Source: Collinsella sp. AM34-10
Lineage (GTDB): Bacteria; Actinomycetota; Coriobacteriia; Coriobacteriales; Coriobacteriaceae
Assembly: GCF_003469185.1 (NCBI RefSeq)
Contig: NZ_QSIL01000002.1
Coordinates: 186,692 to 250,691, forward strand
DNA length: 64,000 nucleotides
Direction of reading: 5' to 3'
In this document: piece by piece, positions 17,442 through 27,978 of the stretch
Position numbering within the stretch: the first letter of the stretch is position 1
Layout of the letters: every line of letters starts with the position of its first letter
The notes under the pieces: model-generated
Seen by the model: the letters and a program-made list of their open reading frames with translations, nothing else
Databases searched by the model: none
Told to the model about the DNA's origin: nothing
Translations under genes and position numbers: made by a program

Positions 17442-18449
17442 ATGGATCTTGCACGTTTAGACAGCCTTCTGCTCGAGCTGACCGACAGCGAGCGTGCTTA
17501 CCACGCGGGCGCCCGCTATGACTGGAATGATGCGTTCAGCTGGGGTCATCAACAGAATATCGGTGAAAAACATATCCATAAAATCGGTGACCCGACGCGA
17601 GCCTTGCACCAAGAAGGCATGCCTGAGGGCCTATCAATCGTGCGCAGCTCGCGCTTCAACCCTGTACCGGAGCATGTGCACGATTATGTCGAAATCAGCT
17701 ATGTCTATCGCGGGCATGCGCCGCAGACCGTCAACGGCGAACAGCTCATGCTTGCCCAAAACGAGGTGCTCTTACTCGACGCCGCCTGTCCACATGCCGT
17801 AGGCGAGCTCGGCGAGCATGACATTATGCTGAGCATCGTCATCTCGCGGCCGATGTTGCACCGCAGCCTAGAGCAGAGCCTGTCGCCGTCAAGCACCGTC
17901 TCGCAGTTCCTCATTAATGCCCTCAATGACGAAACCGACCACCGCGGTCATGTGCATTTCCGCACGGGCAACAGCCGCCGCGTGCGCCGATATATGCAGG
18001 AGATGCTGTGCGAGCTTCTGGAGCCGACGGCTGCGAGTCCCCAGATCGTGTCGAAGCTGTTTGAGTTGCTGCTGGTCGAACTTATGCAAAGCTATGAGAC
18101 ATCGCTGCTGCAGGCGGACATGCCCAGGCTGCCTTCGGCGCAGGTCGCGGCCGCCGTGGGCTACATCGAGCGCCATGCCTGCGATTGTACGCTCGAGGAC
18201 GTAGCTCGCCACCTCCATCTGAGTCCCAACTACGCAAGCGCACTGCTCAAGCGGCAGACGGGCCACACGTTTATGCAGCTCGTGCAGGAGAGCCGCCTGG
18301 CACGCGCGGCAACACTGCTCGACGCCGGTGCCACTGCCGAAACCGCGGCGCGCGAGGCCGGCTACGCCAACATGAGCTTCTTCTACAAAAAGTTTGCCGA
18401 GCGCTATGGCTGCACGCCGGCAGCGTATCGCCAGCGTTTGCCCAGATAA
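17442..18449 (+). CDS. AraC-family transcriptional regulator with cupin domain
   Basis: 335 residues. The N-terminal half has a cupin-like ligand domain (PVPEHVHDYVEISYVYRG, about 75-92, with VNGEQLMLAQNEVLLLDA). The C-terminus has the two AraC HTH motifs (LEDVARHLHLSPNYASALLKR and TAAREAGYANMSFFYKKF). Such regulators usually activate neighbouring sugar genes. It is divergent from the large glycosidase across a 116-bp gap and upstream of the GH1 gene, so both are likely targets. The start lacks a strong ribosome site. A palindromic repeat begins 2 bp after the stop. Confidence 0.88.
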   Translation: MDLARLDSLLLELTDSERAYHAGARYDWNDAFSWGHQQNIGEKHIHKIGDPTRALHQEGMPEGLSIVRSSRFNPVPEHVHDYVEISYVYRGHAPQTVNGEQLMLAQNEVLLLDAACPHAVGELGEHDIMLSIVISRPMLHRSLEQSLSPSSTVSQFLINALNDETDHRGHVHFRTGNSRRVRRYMQEMLCELLEPTAASPQIVSKLFELLLVELMQSYETSLLQADMPRLPSAQVAAAVGYIERHACDCTLEDVARHLHLSPNYASALLKRQTGHTFMQLVQESRLARAATLLDAGATAETAAREAGYANMSFFYKKFAERYGCTPAAYRQRLPR

Positions 18450-18450
18450 A

Positions 18451-20084
<1,634 letters not shown>

Positions 20085-20235
20085 TCGACAATATGAGTGC
20101 CACTGGGGAAAAGGTTTTGGGAAGGGCTTGGAAGGGCTTGCGATTCGAGCCCTCGCCTTAGTATTTTGGCCATTTGGCACTATAATCACCATAGGCATGC
20201 GCATAACGTTGCGCTTAATCAAGAGGAGAAAACGT

Positions 20236-20772
20236 ATGGGTCTGTTTGACATGTTCAAGAAGAAGGCTGAGCCCGCGGCTGCCGCTGCTCCGTCCTCCAT
20301 CTCTGCTTCTGCCGGCGCCGACGTGCTGTGCTCGCCCGTCAAGGGCAAGGTCATCAAGATGGCCGACGTGCCCGATCCCGTCTTTGGCGGCGAGGTTCTG
20401 GGCAAGGGCTGCGCCGTGTGGCCCGAGGACGATCTGGTCTACGCTCCCTGCGACGGTAAGGTGACCGTCACCATGGGCCACGCCGTGGGTCTGCAGTCCG
20501 ATAGCGGCATCGAGGTTCTGGTGCATGTTGGCGTCGATACCGTCAACATGAACGGCGACGGCTTCGAGGGCTTCGTCAAGGCCGACGACGTCGTTAAGGC
20601 TGGCCAGCCCATGCTCAAGATCGACCGCGCCAAGATCGCCGCTGCCGGCTACAAGGACTGCGTCGTCGTGGCTGTGTCCAACACCGCCGAGTTCGCCGAC
20701 GTCGAGCTCGCCGTCGAGGCTGACTCCGCTGTCGCCGCCGGCGATGCCATCGTCAAGGTCGTCCGCAAGTAA
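20236..20772 (+). CDS. Stand-alone PTS EIIA, glucose type (Crr-like)
   Basis: 178 residues. After a Lys/Ala-rich N-terminus, the EIIA-Glc domain runs from about residue 28 to the end, with SPVKGKVIKMADVPDPVFGG, GHAVGLQSDSG and the phospho-histidine in LVHVGVDTVNMNG. It passes phosphate from HPr to an EIIB partner. No EIIBC is adjacent; the EIIBC at 5670 lacks a IIA domain and is a possible partner. Ribosome site AAGAGGAG precedes the start. A terminator-like hairpin follows. Confidence 0.92.
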   Translation: MGLFDMFKKKAEPAAAAAPSSISASAGADVLCSPVKGKVIKMADVPDPVFGGEVLGKGCAVWPEDDLVYAPCDGKVTVTMGHAVGLQSDSGIEVLVHVGVDTVNMNGDGFEGFVKADDVVKAGQPMLKIDRAKIAAAGYKDCVVVAVSNTAEFADVELAVEADSAVAAGDAIVKVVRK

Positions 20773-20797
20773 ACTGCGGCAACATAAGGATGTGCAA

Positions 20798-20828
20798 GGG
20801 TGATCGGGTTATCCGGCCGCCCTTTTTT
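20798..20828 (+). terminator. Probable terminator after EIIA
   Basis: GGGTGATCGG pairs imperfectly with CCGGCCGCCC and is followed by six T residues, 25 bp past the stop. Confidence 0.65.
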
Positions 20829-21007
20829 ATTACAATGCGGCGGAACGTTTTATTGCGCGTTGGGCGGAACGGTAAACCGTTCGGACGTTAAATCGAGCCG
20901 ACTGCGCCTTTGCTTTGCCCGGGGTGTTCGTTAGCGGCTAGTATGGCCTTATTGTTACGACGTGCACCGCGCCGGGAAGCGCGGTGCCGCTTGTTGGGAG
21001 GAATGTC

Positions 21008-21565
21008 ATGAAGAAGAAGCTGCTGCTTGCGCCCCTGATGGCTGTTCTGGTCGCGTGCGTGGTTGTGCTTTCCGGCTGCGGAGGCCCTTCGGTTGAGGAA
21101 CTCATCACCGAGGATCTTACGACGCAGTTTGACGAGGTCAAGAACGGTGGCGACGACTTCCTCGCCGGCCTGGAAGAGGCCTCGGGCGACGAGTTCGAGC
21201 AGCTGGGCATCGATCCCAAGGAGTATGCCAAGAGCTATCTCGAGGGCTTTGACTACAAGATCGGCGACGTGACGGTCGACGAGGACAAGGGTACCGCAAC
21301 TGCCGAGGTCACCATTACCTGCAAGTCCATGAACCAGATCGTTGAGGATTTTGCCACCCAGTACCAGGAGAAGGTCGCCGCGCTCGATTCGATGCCTTCC
21401 GATGACGAGCTGTACAAGATGGCCGGTCAGGTTATGGTCGATGTGACCAAGGCTGCTAAGACCAAGGACACCAAGGTCACCTTCAAGTACTCCTGCAATG
21501 ACGACGGCGAGTGGTCTGCCGACGATTCCGCAACCAACGAGATGATGAATGCGATGATGAGCTAG
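21008..21565 (+). CDS. Secreted lipoprotein of unknown function
   Basis: 185 residues from the ATG at 21008 with GGGAGGA upstream. The lipoprotein signal peptide is clear: MKKK, a hydrophobic stretch, and lipobox LSGC with the lipid-bearing Cys at residue 22. The mature part (about 160 residues) is acidic, predicted alpha/beta, with no catalytic motif I recognise. It resembles the DUF5105-like small lipoproteins common in Actinobacteria and Firmicutes, but I cannot assign it. It stands alone. The stop TAG is followed 3 bp later by the composite structured repeat. Confidence 0.85.
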   Translation: MKKKLLLAPLMAVLVACVVVLSGCGGPSVEELITEDLTTQFDEVKNGGDDFLAGLEEASGDEFEQLGIDPKEYAKSYLEGFDYKIGDVTVDEDKGTATAEVTITCKSMNQIVEDFATQYQEKVAALDSMPSDDELYKMAGQVMVDVTKAAKTKDTKVTFKYSCNDDGEWSADDSATNEMMNAMMS

Positions 21566-21568
21566 TTC

Positions 21569-21800
21569 GTTGCGGCGTTTTACCAAACGCCGCAACTGCT
21601 CGACGCTGCGCGGGCACCAGAGCGACAACTTGTCATTCAAAGAGGACGGCATAGACCAGAAGGTCTATGCCGTCCTCTTTTCATGCCAATTTGTTCGCTC
21701 TGGTGCCCGCTCGCTGTCCGTCCTCTACCTGCGGCGTTGCCATGGTAGTCATTGGGGCGGCACTTGGGGACGTTCCTTTTCTGCCGGCAGTTGGGGACAC
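21569..21800. repeat. Composite structured repeat, copy 2
   Basis: Part I (21569-21596) is GTTGCGGCGTTT/AAACGCCGCAAC with loop TACC. Linker CTCGACGCTGC follows. Part II (21610-21710) is a long hairpin closed by GCGGGCACC/GGTGCCCGC, with inner stem GACGGCATAGACC...GGTCTATGCCGTC. Both stems differ from copy 1 but stay paired. Downstream come TAGTCATTGGGG and CACTTGGGGACGTTCC/CAGTTGGGGACAC units, the same order as copies 1 and 3. Confidence 0.85.
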
Positions 21801-21831
21801 CCCTTGCGCCAGCGTTGCATCGCGAACGCTC

Positions 21832-22002
21832 GGGAAAATGCGAGCCGGTATTTGGGCGAATTCCGGGTCGCGGTTTCCGGATGGGGTGGGTTGCGGAAAG
21901 TGCGACCCGGAATATTGCTCCAAAACGGGATGTCGTTTCCCCGACGGGGCTCAAGCGGAAAGCGCATCCCATTCCGGAGCTCCAAAACGGGATGCGCTTT
22001 CC
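21832..22002. repeat. Three hairpins of the GGAAA-CGCATCCC family in tandem
   Basis: Units at 21832-21880, 21893-21942 and 21955-22002 each start with GGAAA and end with TTTCC, with GCGATCC/GGGATGC-like arms between. Related units occur at 39857-39902, 63554-63603 and 63615-63661. They fill the gap between the lipoprotein and the HAD gene. Confidence 0.8.
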
Positions 22003-22043
22003 TCGCGGAAGAATTGTCGCAGCCGCGCTGAGCGGCGGCTCCG

Positions 22044-22709
22044 CTATTCGCCCAGCACCAGTGCTGCGAGCTCTGCCTGACTGTCCACCACGTAGTCGGC
22101 GCCGGCGGCCTCCAGCTCTGCGCGGCCGCGGAAGCCCCAGCTGACGCCGGCGCTCTTAAGGCCGGCGTTGTGGCCGGTCAGAACATCGACATTGGAATCG
22201 CCCACATAGAGCGTGGTTGCCGGATCGGCGCCCAGCTCCTCCATCACATGCAGCGTGACGGGCGCTTCGGGCTTAGGCGGAAACGCATCGACACGGCCCT
22301 GCACCAGCGCAAAGTGCTCGGAACCAAAGTATTTCTCGATAAGCGGGGCTGCCGAAATATGGTCCTTGTTGGTGAGCACGGCAAGTTGAACGCCCGCTGC
22401 GCGCAGACGGTCGAGCATCTCAATCGTGCCGGCGTAGGGTGAGGTATGGTCCTCCTTGTGCTCGCCGTAATAGGCCCTAAACTCGGCAAGCGTCTGCTCA
22501 AACATACGGCCGTCGCCCGCGTACTCGGCGGGCATAAAGCGCTCAACCAGCTTAAGCATGCCATTTCCCACCTTGTAGCGGTACTCGTCCACGGCAAACG
22601 TGGGCCAGCCGTGCATCTCGCAGGTGTGGTTGCCGGCGGCCGCCAGGTCCTCGAGCGTGTTGAGGATGGTGCCGTCAAGGTCAAAGATCACGGTGGAAAA
22701 AGCAGCCAT
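22044..22709 (-). CDS. gph: HAD-superfamily phosphatase, phosphoglycolate phosphatase-like
   Basis: 221 residues from the ATG at 22709 (GGGAGCG upstream). HAD motifs are present in order: motif I VIFDLDGTI (Asp nucleophile), motif II VLTNK, motif III Lys in PKPEAP, and motif IV YVGDSNVD. The alpha-helical cap between I and II (GNGMLKLVERFMP) matches the Gph/pyrophosphatase PpaX class. It probably removes phosphate from phosphoglycolate or another small phosphate; the substrate cannot be fixed from sequence. It stands alone between repeats and the riboswitch region. Confidence 0.85.
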   Translation of the reverse strand: MAAFSTVIFDLDGTILNTLEDLAAAGNHTCEMHGWPTFAVDEYRYKVGNGMLKLVERFMPAEYAGDGRMFEQTLAEFRAYYGEHKEDHTSPYAGTIEMLDRLRAAGVQLAVLTNKDHISAAPLIEKYFGSEHFALVQGRVDAFPPKPEAPVTLHVMEELGADPATTLYVGDSNVDVLTGHNAGLKSAGVSWGFRGRAELEAAGADYVVDSQAELAALVLGE

Positions 22710-22778
22710 AGGTACGCTCCCATCTAAATAGCTCACGTAAACGGCAACCATAATAGCGCGTGTCGTCCAACCGGGAAT

Positions 22779-22902
22779 GAGCGGGTCAAAAGTCCCACGG
22801 GGGACATTCGGCCCGCTCAATCTTGCGGGCGGGCTTGGTTCGTTAGCGGCCTAGTGGCGATATGGGTTGCCTATAGGTGGTCATCCGGGAGCCATATGGC
22901 TC
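22779..22902. repeat. Nested hairpin and a 14-bp perfect palindrome upstream of the riboswitch
   Basis: GAGCGGG (22779-22785) pairs with CCCGCTC (22812-22818) around an inner GTCCC/GGGAC stem. Further on, GAGCCATATGGCTC (22889-22902) is perfectly palindromic, extends imperfectly on both sides, and precedes a T-run. They may be an operator or terminator; no gene on the plus strand ends here. Confidence 0.45.
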
Positions 22903-22973
22903 GGGTATGGCGGTTTTTTGTGTAGCGCATTGACCGATTTACCTGCGGTAACGTACACTTCCTCCGATTAAAA

Positions 22974-23095
22974 ATAGAAGCCGGAGCACGGGTGCGCGCG
23001 AGCGCATAAAGGGGAATCGGGTGAGAATCCCGAGCAAGGCGGTTACTGTATGCGGGCGCGCCCGCGAGTCAGATTACCTGCCCGCGCTCTTCTCG
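22974..23095 (+). promoter_or_regulatory. Cobalamin (adenosylcobalamin-type) riboswitch
   Basis: The conserved core is visible: GGGAATCGGGTGAGAATCCC (23012-23031), GCGGTTACTGT (23040-23050), and the B12-box-like AGTCAGATTACCTGCC (23067-23082). The order and spacing fit the cobalamin riboswitch. It points rightward, and its only downstream gene is the large surface protein starting at 23268. The 170-nt gap to the start codon suggests transcriptional control, but no terminator hairpin is obvious. Confidence 0.88.
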
Positions 23096-23267
23096 AAACC
23101 GAGGGCCTCTCTGTTTGCCGCTGGATTCCGGTCTACAAGGGGTGCTGCTGAGCGTGCGTTTTGCTGCCGATAGGGTGGCTGACGTGGGCCTTTGTGCTGC
23201 CGGGGTATCGCCTGTCCCGCCTTCTTCGCCATGGCTCTATTGCAGGTTCGCGAAAGAAGGAGAATGG

Positions 23268-26200
23268 GTGACGCGAAACAACATTATGCTCAAGCGCCTG
23301 GGAGCCGCTGCTTTCTCGGCGCTGCTCGTCTGGTCGATGCCGGGTACGTCGGCATTTGCCGAGGGCGTGGCAGAGGTCGCTGTGCAGGCGCAGGCCCAGG
23401 CCTCGCAGCAGGCGGATACTGCCGAGAATGCCGACGAGTCGAGTTTCACTGCGGACGAGCAGACGGGTGCTGAAGGCGCCGAGGCATCGGCGGACGAGGC
23501 GAGCTCCGAGGCCGCTCCGTCTGCCGATGAGAGCCTTGCTGCCGCGGCGGACATCGACGACGAGGATGCCGATGCTCAGCAGGCACGCGGCGCGCGCGTC
23601 GCCAAGGCCGGCGAGACCGTGATGGTCTCTTTTGCCGATGAGCTGCCCACCACCATCGAGGCCGGGGCTGTCGTGAAGCTCGCGGCGAATATCAGCCTTG
23701 AGGCTGGCCAACAGATCGAGACCGTGGCCGGTACGCTCGATGGCCAGGGCCACAGCATCGTGCTCAACGGCAAGGCGCTGGCGAAGAGCGTGGCTGGTAC
23801 GGTACAGAATCTGGGCGTGACGGGTTCGATGACGATTTCTGGCACCGACGGTCCTATCGCCACCACATGCTCGGGTACCGTGCAAATGTGCTGGTCGACG
23901 GCAAGCCCCTCTGACGACAATTGGACTTTCGCTGACGCTGCCGGTCTTGTAGGCAAGCTCGATGGCGGTTCGGTGCTCAACTCGTATTACGCCGGCAGCC
24001 TCAGCGGCATGCCCTTTGGCGGTTACGGCCTCGTTGCCTGGTATCAGTCTGGCACCGTGACCAACAATCTGTTCACTGCGGGCGATCAGGCGTGCGGCTA
24101 CAAGGTCGATTCTTCCTTTGGCAGCAAAATCTCTGTCGACGACCTCAAGACCCAGGCCTCGGTCGATAAGCTCAACACCGATGCCCCTGCCACCGGCTTT
24201 ACCTGGTCTGCGCAGGGCGGTTTGCCTGTGCTGATCTCGGGCGGCGCTGCGGTCGTCGTGAACAAGGATGCCCTCAAGGCTGCGATTGACGATGCCAACG
24301 CCAAGATCGAGAACGACTACACGGCCGAGAGCTGGTCGAAGCTCGCTGAGGCCCTTGTGAGCGCTCAAGACGTCTACGCCAACGATGACGCCAAGCAGGC
24401 CGAGGTCAACGCCGCAACCAAGACGCTCACCGATGCTATTGCCGCGCTCGAGAAGCCCAAGCCCACCGAGCCCGTGGCTCAGCCGCAGAACGTAGTGCAC
24501 CTGAGCTCGCAGAGCGACCTCGAAAACAAGTTCAAGCCCGCCGACGCCGACGCCGACGCCTATTACGTTCTCGACAACGACATTACCATCGATGACGAGT
24601 ACTTCTTTGCTCCCATGGGCATACTTGCGGGCACACTCGACGGCCAGGGCCACACCATCACCTTCGCCAACGGCGGTGGCGTGAAGTCGCTCATGGGCGG
24701 CGTTGCCTCCACGGGCGTGGTGCAGAACATCTCGTTTGCCGGCAAACTGAAGCAAGCGACGGACGGCAAGGCGTTCGGCCCCCTGGGCAACAGTGTGCAG
24801 GGCGCCGTGCTCAACTGCTCCACGAGCGTGACCGGCAAGGGCGTTGCGGGCTTTGCGCGCACGCTCGACGGCGGCATCGTGTCCAACTGCGTGTCGACCT
24901 CCGAGGGCACGGCGGGCGCGCTGTTCGCGACCTACAACGCGGGCCAGCTCGTCAACACCTACTGGGGCGCATTCCTCACCAACAAGATGGACGCCCCCGC
25001 CTCGGCGCTCGTCAACGCCTATGCCGTCGACCCGGCCGACATGGCCACCGACGCCTTCGCCGACCTCATCAACGCTAACTGCGGCGCCAACGGCAGCAGC
25101 TGGGGTATCGATAAAAATGGCACGCCGGTCTTTGGCTCGGGCAACAGCTACCAGGCGCCCGAGGATACCACGCCCGACGACACCTACACCGTGAGCTTCA
25201 CGGCCAACGACGGCACCAGCCAGGCGGTTGCCGACCATATGCTCGAGGTTTCGCCCGACGCTGTGAACGCCTACCGCAAACTTGGCGTTTTTGCGCTTAA
25301 GGGCGTGCCGGCCACGAGCACCGTCACCTGGGGCACCGACGATGCCAACCGCGGAAACATCGGTATCAACGAGTCCACGGGCGAGCTTTACATCTACGAC
25401 AACGCCACCGGCACGGTGACCGCCACCGAGCATAAGGCCAATGGTTCCGAGCAGACCGTGGCCACCATCAAGATCAAGGCCAAGGCCAAACAGTTCGATG
25501 ACTTTGAGCTGTGGTATCGTGCCTCCGACGGCACCGTGAGCGACGTGACCGATGGTGCGGCTACCGTCCAGGGCTCTGAGGTGCGCAACCTCGAGGTGCG
25601 CGTGCATTACGTCGACGCCGATAAGGACGAGTACGTGCCCGTTTCGTTCAGCCGCTTCCACTTTGCCTCGAGCGATCCTACGACCATCTACAGCAACGAC
25701 TACTCGGCCTGCTTTTACTTCAAGCATGCCGGCAGTGCCACGATCACCGTTACCCCGCGCGACGTCGCATCTGCGGGCGCTGGCTCCAAGAGCGTGACGC
25801 TGACGTCAGAAGCCGTGGCCGCCACGTCCATCTCGATGGGCTATAACGAGGACGGCGCCACCGTCTACCTGCAGGGCCGCAACCCGCTCTCCGAGCGCGG
25901 CGCGTTTTTGACCGATCACGCACGCCCGGTGGTGGCGCCCGACAACGCCACCAACCGCGACAACTTTACCGTGACGAGCAGCGATCCTGCCGTGGCGGCC
26001 TACGCCACCGCGGGCGAGATCGGCTACACGGCGTACAAGGCTGGCACCACCACGTTTACCGCGACGCTGCCCGACACGGACGCCGACGGCAAGGTCATCA
26101 GCGCGTCGTGCGACGTGACTTATGCTTACCAAAATCCGCTTGCGAGCGTGACGGCCGGCACGGACAGCCTCTACCTCAAGGCCGGCTCGGCGCAAAAGCT

Positions 26201-27797
26201 CGACCTGACCTTTACCGGTAAAAACGACGCGGACGGCTGGAGCGTGACCGAGCCCGGCCTCACCTGGACGTTCAAGACGCTCGACGGCAAGGACGCCTCG
26301 GGTATCGTGGGCATCGACCGCATCGAGAAGGGCGCCTGGAAGCACGTCGACGGCGCTCCCGATGACGGCCTGTACGTGGCCTCGAGTGACTACACGGTGA
26401 CTGCGCTTTCGGCCGGCACGGTGGTCGCGACGGGTACGCCGGTGGACACGACCGCCGGTGCCGAGCCCGTGACGCTTACCATCACCGTGGCCGGTGTGGC
26501 CGCGAGCCCCGCCACGAGTGAGTCCGCCTCGGCGGGCATCGATGCTGCCGCTGCGTTCATCGACGTGCGCCGCAGCTCCGACGCCTTCCAGTACGGCGAC
26601 GAGTGGGAGATCTACGACTTTGCCAAGGCGGGCCGCAAGATCGATTCCAAGCTGCTCGACAACTACCGCACCTCGCTGGCCAAGCACAAGGCCGAGTGGG
26701 GGAGTGCGACCTGCGCTCTGACTGAGACCGAGCGTGTGGCGCTGGCCCTCTCCGCCATCGGCGAGGACATCACCGACTATGACGGCGTCAACCTGGTCGA
26801 GCTCATCTGCAGCCGCACCGATATGACGCGCGCCAACGAGAAGATCTTTGCGCTGATGGCGCTTAATGCGAGCGGCTCGGATGTACCCGCCGGTTCTGCC
26901 TGGACGCGCGCGAGCCTCGCGGACGCCGTCTGCGAGCTTCTCGGCAGCGACGACGCCGTGGAGGGTACGCGTCTGGGCGACGTGGACCTGACGGCCATGG
27001 CGATCCAGGCCGTGGCGCCCTATGAGGGCGACACCAAGGTCGATGCTGCCATCGAGAACGGCCTCTCCTACCTCAAGGGCAAGATGAGCGCGGGCACCTG
27101 TGATTTCGGTTCTGCCGAGGCCAATGCCCAGGTGATCCTCGCGCTGCTTTCGCTCGACCGTGACCCGGCCAACCCCGTTAACGGGTTTGCAAATGCCGTG
27201 ACCAACGTGGTCTGCGCGCTGGACCTGTACCGCGTGGACGGCGGCAACGGCTATGCGCACAGCAAGGGCGGCGCGGCCAACGCCATGGCGACCGAGCAGG
27301 CGCTCCGCGCGCTCACGACGTATCGTGTCTCCTCGGGAGAGACGATTGCCTGGAAGACGGCCGTGACGGCGGGCAAGGGCTCGAGCAGCAAGGACCCGCA
27401 GAAGCCCACGGTGGCGCCGGGCGTCCTGACGCCGGGTGCCGGGTCGGACGGCGGTGCCGGCAACGGGACCGCCGGTTTTGCGGGCGTAATGGCTCCTGTG
27501 GCCGCCAAGATGGCCGGTGCTTCCTCGAGCGAGGGCGCCAAGGCAGCTGGCGATTCCAAGGCCGAGGCCGAATCCGGCAAGAAGGATTCGACGGAGTCTT
27601 CCGTCGCCGGCAAGACAGACAAGAGCGGCAAAAAGTCGGGCACGTCCGGCAAGACCGCCGCGTTGAGCGCCGGCGCCGCCAACAAGGCTGCGGACGCGGG
27701 CTCGAACGGCTTTGCCATCGCCGGTGTTGCCGTGGGCATCGTCGGTATCGCGGCCGTCGGCGGCTGGTTTTTCTACACCAAGCGTCGCGCGGCGTAG
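23268..27797 (+). CDS. Giant surface protein with transcobalamin-like alpha/alpha toroid, under B12 riboswitch
   Basis: 1509 residues from the GTG at 23268 (AAGGAG upstream). A signal peptide (residues 1-32, cut after AFA) leads an acidic Ala-rich stretch (to about 105). Then come a GLUG/beta-helix-like region (about 110-325), a FIVAR-type helical domain (about 327-405), a second beta-helix region (about 410-620), and several Ig-like Big_2-type domains (about 640-1080). A prenyltransferase/terpene-cyclase-type toroid follows (about 1090-1360; VDLTAMAIQAVAPYEGD, SAEANAQVILALLSL, ATEQALRALTTY). A Lys/Ser/Gly linker and a C-terminal membrane helix with KRRAA end it; no LPxTG is seen. The toroid matches the alpha domain of intrinsic factor/transcobalamin, and the riboswitch supports cobalamin or corrinoid capture. 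The usual DUF4430 beta domain is absent. Confidence 0.85.
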   Translation: MTRNNIMLKRLGAAAFSALLVWSMPGTSAFAEGVAEVAVQAQAQASQQADTAENADESSFTADEQTGAEGAEASADEASSEAAPSADESLAAAADIDDEDADAQQARGARVAKAGETVMVSFADELPTTIEAGAVVKLAANISLEAGQQIETVAGTLDGQGHSIVLNGKALAKSVAGTVQNLGVTGSMTISGTDGPIATTCSGTVQMCWSTASPSDDNWTFADAAGLVGKLDGGSVLNSYYAGSLSGMPFGGYGLVAWYQSGTVTNNLFTAGDQACGYKVDSSFGSKISVDDLKTQASVDKLNTDAPATGFTWSAQGGLPVLISGGAAVVVNKDALKAAIDDANAKIENDYTAESWSKLAEALVSAQDVYANDDAKQAEVNAATKTLTDAIAALEKPKPTEPVAQPQNVVHLSSQSDLENKFKPADADADAYYVLDNDITIDDEYFFAPMGILAGTLDGQGHTITFANGGGVKSLMGGVASTGVVQNISFAGKLKQATDGKAFGPLGNSVQGAVLNCSTSVTGKGVAGFARTLDGGIVSNCVSTSEGTAGALFATYNAGQLVNTYWGAFLTNKMDAPASALVNAYAVDPADMATDAFADLINANCGANGSSWGIDKNGTPVFGSGNSYQAPEDTTPDDTYTVSFTANDGTSQAVADHMLEVSPDAVNAYRKLGVFALKGVPATSTVTWGTDDANRGNIGINESTGELYIYDNATGTVTATEHKANGSEQTVATIKIKAKAKQFDDFELWYRASDGTVSDVTDGAATVQGSEVRNLEVRVHYVDADKDEYVPVSFSRFHFASSDPTTIYSNDYSACFYFKHAGSATITVTPRDVASAGAGSKSVTLTSEAVAATSISMGYNEDGATVYLQGRNPLSERGAFLTDHARPVVAPDNATNRDNFTVTSSDPAVAAYATAGEIGYTAYKAGTTTFTATLPDTDADGKVISASCDVTYAYQNPLASVTAGTDSLYLKAGSAQKLDLTFTGKNDADGWSVTEPGLTWTFKTLDGKDASGIVGIDRIEKGAWKHVDGAPDDGLYVASSDYTVTALSAGTVVATGTPVDTTAGAEPVTLTITVAGVAASPATSESASAGIDAAAAFIDVRRSSDAFQYGDEWEIYDFAKAGRKIDSKLLDNYRTSLAKHKAEWGSATCALTETERVALALSAIGEDITDYDGVNLVELICSRTDMTRANEKIFALMALNASGSDVPAGSAWTRASLADAVCELLGSDDAVEGTRLGDVDLTAMAIQAVAPYEGDTKVDAAIENGLSYLKGKMSAGTCDFGSAEANAQVILALLSLDRDPANPVNGFANAVTNVVCALDLYRVDGGNGYAHSKGGAANAMATEQALRALTTYRVSSGETIAWKTAVTAGKGSSSKDPQKPTVAPGVLTPGAGSDGGAGNGTAGFAGVMAPVAAKMAGASSSEGAKAAGDSKAEAESGKKDSTESSVAGKTDKSGKKSGTSGKTAALSAGAANKAADAGSNGFAIAGVAVGIVGIAAVGGWFFYTKRRAA

Positions 27798-27849
27798 CGA
27801 GCGTCTGCCTGACAGGTAAATACTGCAAGGAGTATGGTCTTGCAAAGCG

Positions 27850-27888
27850 AAGGGCCCTCCTGCCGATCAGCTCGGCAGGAGGGCCCTT
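27850..27888. terminator. Strong bidirectional terminator
   Basis: AAGGGCCCTCCTGCCGA (27850-27866) pairs perfectly with TCGGCAGGAGGGCCCTT (27872-27888). It lies between the convergent surface-protein and hypE genes. Confidence 0.85.
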
Positions 27889-27978
27889 CCATCTCCCCGC
27901 AGTTTGAGTGGGCCAACGTCCCAGTGAAAATGGGCGGGCCGATTGTGGTCGGATGCTGGGCAGCTTGCAGAGCAGCCG

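Noticed and set aside
21570-22031. A 153-residue open frame after the lipoprotein gene
   Set aside because: It lies wholly inside palindromic repeats, has no ribosome site, and no domain.
25806-27845. Long open frame on the minus strand across the surface-protein gene, and similar long antisense frames over dnaK, clpB, hydratase and the flavoprotein
   Set aside because: High GC and strong third-position bias create long antisense frames. Their proteins are compositionally odd (His/Arg/Gly-rich) with no motifs, while the plus-strand genes have clear families.
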